DNA from: Lentzea flava
Lineage (GTDB): Bacteria > Actinomycetota > Actinomycetes > Mycobacteriales > Pseudonocardiaceae
Direction of reading: 5' to 3'
DNA length: 64,000 nt
NCBI RefSeq assembly: GCF_014648475.1
Contig: NZ_BMRE01000001.1
Coordinates: 620,001 to 684,000 of the forward strand
The translations under genes were made by a program, and so were the position numbers. Under the pieces are notes generated by a model. That model did no database searches, was not told the DNA's origin, and saw nothing but the letters and a program-made list of their open reading frames with translations. Each line of letters starts with the position of its first letter. Position 1 is the first letter of the stretch. Of this stretch, positions 59,394 to 64,000 are shown in pieces.

Positions 59394-60733
59394 ACGCCAT
59401 CGATGTCCACAGCCCCCTCGACGACCAACTGGTCGGTTGGCTTCCCGCCGCCAGGGAGGACGACGTGACCGCCGCGCTCGCGGCCGCCCGCGCCGCCTGG
59501 CCGGACTGGGCGGCGACACCCGCCGCGGAACGGGGCGCGGCGGTCAAGGCGGCCGCCGCGGCGCTGCGGGAACGGGCGAGCGACCTGGCGACGGTGATCG
59601 AGACCGAGACCGGGCGGCCGTTCGCGTCGGCGCGTGAGGGCGTGCTGGCGGGTGCGGGGACGCTGGAGCAGTACGCCGAGCTCGGTCCAGTCCATCGTGG
59701 ACGGTCGTTGCTCGGCTCCGCCGTCGACTTCATGGTTCCCGAACCGCGCGGCGTGGTCGTGGCGCTGACGCCCTGGAACGACCCGATCGCGGTGGCCTGC
59801 GGGCTGCTGGGTGCGGCGTTGGTGACCGGCAACGTCGTGGTGCACAAGCCGAGCGAACGCTGCCCGCACACCGGACTGCTGCTCGCCACCGTTCTTCGGC
59901 CCTGTTTCCCCGCCGGTGTGCTGCAGACGCTGGTGGGCGACGGACAGGTGGGCTCCGCACTGGTGAGTTCCTCCGAAGTCGACGTCGTCGCACATGTCGG
60001 CAGCACCGCCACCGGCCGCGCGATCGCGCAGGCTTCCTCCGCGAAGTTGTTGCTGGAGAACGGAGGCAACGACCCGTTGCTCGTCGACGACGACGTCGAC
60101 CCGGTGTGGGCGGCGGCGCAGGCGGCGCTGGGCGCCTTCACCAACGCGGGCCAGCTGTGCACCTCCGTCGAACGGATCTACCTGCACAAGGCGATCGCCA
60201 AGCCGTTCCTGGAGGCGCTGTGCGCCCAGGCGCGGTCGTGGAACGAGAATCCGCAGCCGCTGGTCGACATCCGGCACCGGTCGTTCGTGCACTCGCAGGT
60301 CGCCGACGCCGTGGGGTCGGGGGCCACGGCGCTGGTCGGCGGCTCGGTTCCGGAGGGCCGTGGCGCCTACTACCCGGCGACGGTGCTGGCGAACTGCTCG
60401 TCGGCCATGCGGGTGATGTGCGAGGAGACGTTCGGCCCGGTCGCGCCCGTGCAGCTGGTGTCGTCGTTCGACGAGGGCCTGGCCGAGGCGTGCTCCGGTG
60501 AGTACGGCCTGGCCGCGACCGTGCTGACCAGCTCGATGGAGCACGCCCAGCGGGCGTGGCGGTCGCTTCCGGTCGGCACGGTGAAGGTCAACGCCGTGTT
60601 CGGCGGTGCCCCCGGTGGCGCGGCCCAGCCGCGCGGCGCGTCCGGCACCGGATTCGGTTACGGCCCCGAGCTGCTGGACGAGATGACCACGACCAAGGTG
60701 GTCCACCTCGGTCTGCCTAACGGCCTGTCCTGA
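59381..60733 (+). CDS. Aldehyde dehydrogenase family protein
   Basis: A protein of 450 residues. VVVALTPWNDPIAVACGLLGAALVTGNVVVHKPSE is the cofactor region, Glu226 lies in LLENGGNDPLL and the catalytic Cys260 in TNAGQLCTSVERIY. EETFGPVAPVQL and the C-terminal NAVFGGAPGGAAQPRGASGTGFG are typical. It resembles succinate-semialdehyde dehydrogenase-like members. There is no Shine-Dalgarno, and GGGTAC is 9 bp before the ATG. It cuts into the glycan cluster in the opposite direction. Confidence 0.92.
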   Translation: MTAMHAIDVHSPLDDQLVGWLPAAREDDVTAALAAARAAWPDWAATPAAERGAAVKAAAAALRERASDLATVIETETGRPFASAREGVLAGAGTLEQYAELGPVHRGRSLLGSAVDFMVPEPRGVVVALTPWNDPIAVACGLLGAALVTGNVVVHKPSERCPHTGLLLATVLRPCFPAGVLQTLVGDGQVGSALVSSSEVDVVAHVGSTATGRAIAQASSAKLLLENGGNDPLLVDDDVDPVWAAAQAALGAFTNAGQLCTSVERIYLHKAIAKPFLEALCAQARSWNENPQPLVDIRHRSFVHSQVADAVGSGATALVGGSVPEGRGAYYPATVLANCSSAMRVMCEETFGPVAPVQLVSSFDEGLAEACSGEYGLAATVLTSSMEHAQRAWRSLPVGTVKVNAVFGGAPGGAAQPRGASGTGFGYGPELLDEMTTTKVVHLGLPNGLS

Positions 60734-61946
60734 TCAGGTGGAACCCGGCCTCGCGCACCTTCTCCTCCGGCAGCACGTTCCTGGTGTCGAAGATGCGCGG
60801 GCCGGCCATCCGCCCGGCCAGCTCCGGCCAGTCCAGTTCGGCGAACTCCGGCCACTCGGTCAGCACCACCAGCATGTCGGTGCCCGCCGCCGCCTCCTCC
60901 GCGGTGCTCCTGGTGCTGATGTTCGGCCGGTCCTCGCCGACGCACGGGTCGTAAGCCGTGAGCTCGGCGCCTTCCTGCGCCAGCAGCCGGGCTACGACGA
61001 GCGCCGGTGAGTCGCGCAGGTCGTTCGTGCCCGCCTTGAACGTGAGGCCGAGCAGCCCGATCTTCGCGCCGTGCAGCGTCCCGAGCTCCTCGCGGATCCG
61101 GTCGACGACACGCTGGGGCTGATGGCGGTTGGCGCTCACCGCGGCTTCGAGGGTGGCGAAGTCGACGCCGGCGGCCTTCGCCGTGGCGAGCAGTGCGAGA
61201 GTGTCCTTGGGCAGACAGGATCCGCCCCATCCAGGGCCGGGCTGCAGGCACGACGCGCCGATCCGGTCGTCCAGCCGCATGCCCTCGGTGACGCCGTCGA
61301 TGTCGGCGTCCAGGTGCTCGCACAGCTCCGCCAGCGTGTTGACGTAGGACAACTTCAGCGCCAGAAAGCAGTTGCTCGCGTACTTGACCAGCTCTGCGCT
61401 CGTGTTGTCGGTCAACACCGCCGGTGCCTTCGTCGGCGCGTAGAGCTCGGCCACCTCGTGGGCCTGTCGTTCGTCCTGCGCTCCGATCACGATCCGCTGG
61501 GGCCGCAGGAAGTCCTCGACGGCGTGGCCTTCCCTGAGGAACTCCGGGTTCGACACGACACCGGGGTGCTTTGCCGCCGTGCCGACCGGCACCGTCGACT
61601 TCAGCACCACGCGGGTCCCGGCCGGCACCTCGCTCAGCACCTGCTCGACCGCCGACAGGTCGGCCGCGCCGTCGGGCCCGGTCGGCGTCGGCACGCAGAC
61701 GAAGGCGAAGTCCACATCGGACAACGCGGAGGCGTTGTCGGTGACGAACTCGAGCCGCTCGCGGTTGCGCGCGACCAGTTCGCCCAGCCCCGGCTCGTGC
61801 AGGCCGATCTCGCCCGCCTTCAGGGCCTCGATCTTGGCCGCGTCCGCGTCGGCGCAGATCACGCGATGGCCGAGGTGCGCGAAGCACGCGGCCGTCGTCA
61901 GGCCGACGTAGCCCGCGCCGACGACGCCGATTCGCTTTGCTCGCAC
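60717..61946 (-). CDS. UDP-glucose 6-dehydrogenase
   Basis: A protein of 409 residues from the GTG at 61946, with GGAGGTG upstream. NAD-binding IGVVGAGYVGLTTAACFAHLGH, middle LKSTVPVGTAAKH and NPEFLREGHAVEDF, the catalytic Cys244 in GWGGSCLPKDT and GLTFKAGTNDLRDSPAL are all as in UDP-glucose/GDP-mannose dehydrogenases. It makes UDP-glucuronate, or a related uronate, for the glycan. It begins 49 bp inside the end of the GT9 gene and overlaps the aldehyde dehydrogenase end by 17 bp. Confidence 0.93.
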   Translation of the reverse strand: MRAKRIGVVGAGYVGLTTAACFAHLGHRVICADADAAKIEALKAGEIGLHEPGLGELVARNRERLEFVTDNASALSDVDFAFVCVPTPTGPDGAADLSAVEQVLSEVPAGTRVVLKSTVPVGTAAKHPGVVSNPEFLREGHAVEDFLRPQRIVIGAQDERQAHEVAELYAPTKAPAVLTDNTSAELVKYASNCFLALKLSYVNTLAELCEHLDADIDGVTEGMRLDDRIGASCLQPGPGWGGSCLPKDTLALLATAKAAGVDFATLEAAVSANRHQPQRVVDRIREELGTLHGAKIGLLGLTFKAGTNDLRDSPALVVARLLAQEGAELTAYDPCVGEDRPNISTRSTAEEAAAGTDMLVVLTEWPEFAELDWPELAGRMAGPRIFDTRNVLPEEKVREAGFHLIRTGR

Positions 61947-62779
61947 AGGACACCTCCTACCGCGTCGAGAACTTCGTCCACTGTGATCCGGAGCAGCCCC
62001 GGATCGGGTTCGTCGGCGAACGTGTCGCCGGTCTCGCCGTGCCACAGCACCTGGTGCGGGCCGCGGCGCGGGCCCCAGAGACGGGGCGGGACCGGGCCGA
62101 ACAGCAACACCGACGGTGTGCCGTAGGCGGTGGCGACGTGAGCCACGCCGGTGTCGCCGCAGATCACCAGGCGGGCGGTGCCGACCAGGTCCATGAGCTC
62201 GGCGAGAGTGCCGGAGAACGGCTCGGGGCCGACCCAGCGGGCCAGGTCCCGCTCCCCCGGCCCGGCGGTGACGACCACCTCGGACTCCAGTGCCCGCGCG
62301 ACGGCCGCGTACCTCTCCACCGGCCAGCGCCTGGCTCCGGTGCTCGCACCGGGATGGATCACGACCGGACCGGTCCGGTCGCCGACGGGCTGCAGCCGGA
62401 AGTCGTCCGGATCGCACCGGATCCCGTTGCGCTGCAGCAGATCGCACCACCGCAGCACCTCGTGCCTGCCGACCGGCCAGTCCCAGCCCTCGTAGGTGAT
62501 CAGCTCGCGCGGCCTCGTCGCGAGCAGCCTCTCGACGCTCTGCGGTCCCCTGCCGTGCAGGTTCACCGCGAGGTCCGGCCGCTCGAACGCGATCGGCGCC
62601 AGCTCCTGCGTCGGCAGCAGCCGGTCCACCGCCTCGATCCGGTCCACCGCGTCGCGCAACCACTCCGGCGCCGCCAGCGTGATCTCCGCGCGCGGGAACG
62701 CCGCCCGCAACCCGCGCAGCGCGGGCACGGCGGTCAGCAGATCACCCAGGCCGAGGGCCCTGAGCACGAGAATTCTCAT
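61898..62779 (-). CDS. GT9 heptosyltransferase-like glycosyltransferase
   Basis: A protein of 293 residues. It begins RILVLRALGLGDLLTAVPALRGLRAAFPRAEITL, the classical heptosyltransferase start, with VVIHPGASTGARRWPVERYAAVARALE and LVICGDTGVAHVATAYGTPSVLLFGPVPPRLWGP in the donor domain. The second such enzyme of the cluster, so at least two heptose (or related) residues may be added. TGATG links it to the GT2 gene. Confidence 0.92.
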   Translation of the reverse strand: MRILVLRALGLGDLLTAVPALRGLRAAFPRAEITLAAPEWLRDAVDRIEAVDRLLPTQELAPIAFERPDLAVNLHGRGPQSVERLLATRPRELITYEGWDWPVGRHEVLRWCDLLQRNGIRCDPDDFRLQPVGDRTGPVVIHPGASTGARRWPVERYAAVARALESEVVVTAGPGERDLARWVGPEPFSGTLAELMDLVGTARLVICGDTGVAHVATAYGTPSVLLFGPVPPRLWGPRRGPHQVLWHGETGDTFADEPDPGLLRITVDEVLDAVGGVLCEQSESASSARATSA

Positions 62780-63675
62780 GACCGCACCCGCCGATACCGC
62801 AGCTCGCCCCTCAGCCGGTGCACACAGGCGGCGGGCGGGATCAGGGCACTGGTCACCACCATCCGCACCACCTCGTCCGGTGTCCGCGGCCCTGGCGCGA
62901 TCCGCTCGGCCGCGAACCACCCGGTCAGCGCGGCCCACGCCGCGCTGAGCCCCACGGCCGCGCGCCGCCACCCCAGGAGTCCACAAAGGACAGCGCAGAG
63001 GCCCGCCGCCGTGGTCACCACGTGAGTCCGGAGCCGTCCTCGCTGACCGCCGATCCGCGAGCGCCAGCGCGATCCGACCAGCCGCCGCATCAACGCGTCG
63101 TCGGCGTTCCCGCGCTGCTGGTCCACACTCGTCATGAACGTCGCGGGCTTCACCGGGTGTGTCGTGACCCGTGCGCCGCGCACGATCCGGTAACCGAGTT
63201 CCTGCACGCGCAACGCCAGCTCGGCGTCCTCGCGGTAAGCCCGCCGGAACCGCTCGTCGAAGCCGCCCGCCCGCGCCAGCGCCTCCCTGCGGTACGCCAT
63301 GTCGGCGGTGATCCAGCGGGCCGTGGCGAGACCTGCCGTGCCGCGTTCGGCGTCGGTCGGGCGGCGATCAGCCGGCAGCGGCACGACGATCCTGGCCTGG
63401 CTCGCGCCCACGTCGTCGGGCAGATCGGCCAGGTCCGCGTGCAGCCGGGCCTTCCAGTCGGGCGGGATCACCACGTCGTCGTCGAGGAACGCCACCCAGT
63501 CGCCGCGTGCCTCGCGCCAGCCGGTGTTGCGGGCGGCGGCGGGGCCGAGGCCGGTCTCGCGGTCGTCCACCACGATGATCTCGCACGGTTCCGGTCCGTC
63601 GCCGGAAACCAGCGCGTCCAGCAGGACGTCCAGGTTCGGGCGGCCGACGGTCGGGATCACGACGGAATAGCTCAT
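62776..63675 (-). CDS. Glycosyltransferase family 2
   Basis: A protein of 299 residues. The GT-A fold starts YSVVIPTVGRPNLDVLLDALVSGDGPEPCEIIVVDDRET, with the metal-binding WVAFLDDDVVIPPDW and GGFDERFRRAYREDAELALRVQELGY. A hydrophobic C-terminal segment (VVTTAAGLCAVLCGLLGW) may anchor it to the membrane. ATGA overlaps with both neighbours. Donor unknown. Confidence 0.9.
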   Translation of the reverse strand: MSYSVVIPTVGRPNLDVLLDALVSGDGPEPCEIIVVDDRETGLGPAAARNTGWREARGDWVAFLDDDVVIPPDWKARLHADLADLPDDVGASQARIVVPLPADRRPTDAERGTAGLATARWITADMAYRREALARAGGFDERFRRAYREDAELALRVQELGYRIVRGARVTTHPVKPATFMTSVDQQRGNADDALMRRLVGSRWRSRIGGQRGRLRTHVVTTAAGLCAVLCGLLGWRRAAVGLSAAWAALTGWFAAERIAPGPRTPDEVVRMVVTSALIPPAACVHRLRGELRYRRVRS

Positions 63676-64000
63676 CGGCGCACCACGTACGGGCCGATGG
63701 CGAGCAGGTCGATCGGGGACGAGCCGAAGCACTCCAGCGCGTCGCGCGGGCTGTCGACCATCGGACGGCCCGCGGTGTTCAGGCTCGTGTTCACGACGAC
63801 GGGGACACCGGTCCGCGCCTCGAACTCGCGCAGCATGCGTTCGAGCAGCGGGTCGCCGGCCACCGTCTGGGCCCGCGCGGTGCCGTCGACGTGCACGACC
63901 GCCGGGATCCGCTCAGTCCACTCCGGACGGACGTCGTGCACGAAGAGCATGTAGGGGCTGGGAATCGGGCCGCGCGAGAAGATGGCCGCGGCCCTCTCGG
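63672..64000 (-). CDS. Carbamoyltransferase (NodU/CmcH type), C-terminal part only
   Basis: The frame is open at the window edge and gives 109 codons. IPSPYMLFVHDVRPEW, IPAVVHVDGTARAQTV and then FEARTGVPVVVNTSLNTAGRPMVDSPRDALECF are the C-terminal signature of O-carbamoyltransferases that use carbamoyl phosphate (NodU, CmcH, TobZ-like). It would put a carbamoyl group on a sugar hydroxyl of the glycan. The N-terminal Kae1-like catalytic part lies outside. ATGA overlap with the GT2 gene shows it belongs to the same operon. Confidence 0.9.
   Translation of the reverse strand, partial: ERAAAIFSRGPIPSPYMLFVHDVRPEWTERIPAVVHVDGTARAQTVAGDPLLERMLREFEARTGVPVVVNTSLNTAGRPMVDSPRDALECFGSSPIDLLAIGPYVVRR

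Overview
The window is 64 kb of very GC-rich DNA with strong third-position GC, GTG and TTG starts, many 1-4 bp stop/start overlaps, secreted hydrolases, AfsR/LAL-type regulators, a DUF222-HNH gene and a DUF6292-like gene. This fits a filamentous actinomycete, most likely of the Pseudonocardiales (Lentzea/Saccharothrix type). That placement is inference from gene content, not from a search.

Layout. 1-7.98 kb: the 3' part of an AfsR-like regulator, three secreted or accessory genes (amidase-like, SMI1-like, NucA/NucB-type nuclease), a membrane methyltransferase-like gene and an ECF sigma factor with two anti-sigma-like genes. 7.96-10.6 kb: a LuxR/LAL regulator split by an in-frame amber codon. 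10.8-17.2 kb: a subtilisin, a trypsin with three C-terminal repeats, and a LacI regulator divergent from a GH30 glycosidase with a ricin-type lectin domain. 17.2-25.4 kb: small acidic proteins, a DUF2231 protein, a sugar ABC importer without its own ATPase, a DUF3618/holin-like/coiled-coil membrane operon, and a STAS protein. 25.3-36.4 kb: a 122-bp nested inverted repeat, an HNH gene, a TehA-type transporter with a LysR gene, a response regulator, a shortened P450, a frameshifted AfsR-like gene, a MATE exporter and lipoproteins. 36.5-41.4 kb: selO-trmO, an 857-residue membrane protein with a solute-binding ectodomain, and a Pro-rich mini-gene with a decayed duplication. 41.4-51.8 kb: transketolase/transaldolase, a lone cytochrome oxidase subunit I, a hemerythrin operon, and a P450-SDR-flavin reductase operon. 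51.8-64 kb: a glycan cluster with ADP-heptose enzymes (GmhA, HldE, GmhB), two GT9 heptosyltransferase-like enzymes, three other glycosyltransferases, a UDP-glucose dehydrogenase and a carbamoyltransferase that runs off the end.

The most striking signal links many of these genes. Between 17 and 60 kb I found by eye about fifteen elements of the form GNNT-(14-17 bp)-GGGTAN, often GTTT-N15/16-GGGTAG. They lie directly upstream of genes for stress proteins, pentose-phosphate enzymes, an alternative oxidase subunit, a hemerythrin, P450/SDR enzymes, a PAP2 phosphatase, a STAS protein and an aldehyde dehydrogenase. This is the known promoter form of the actinobacterial SigB/SigF/SigH general-stress sigma group. 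In seven cases exactly 9 bp separate the GGGTAN hexamer from the ATG, which predicts leaderless or near-leaderless mRNAs. I read this as a dense general-stress regulon next to a heptose and carbamoyl glycoconjugate locus in a Gram-positive organism.

No tRNA, rRNA, CRISPR array or complete insertion sequence was seen.
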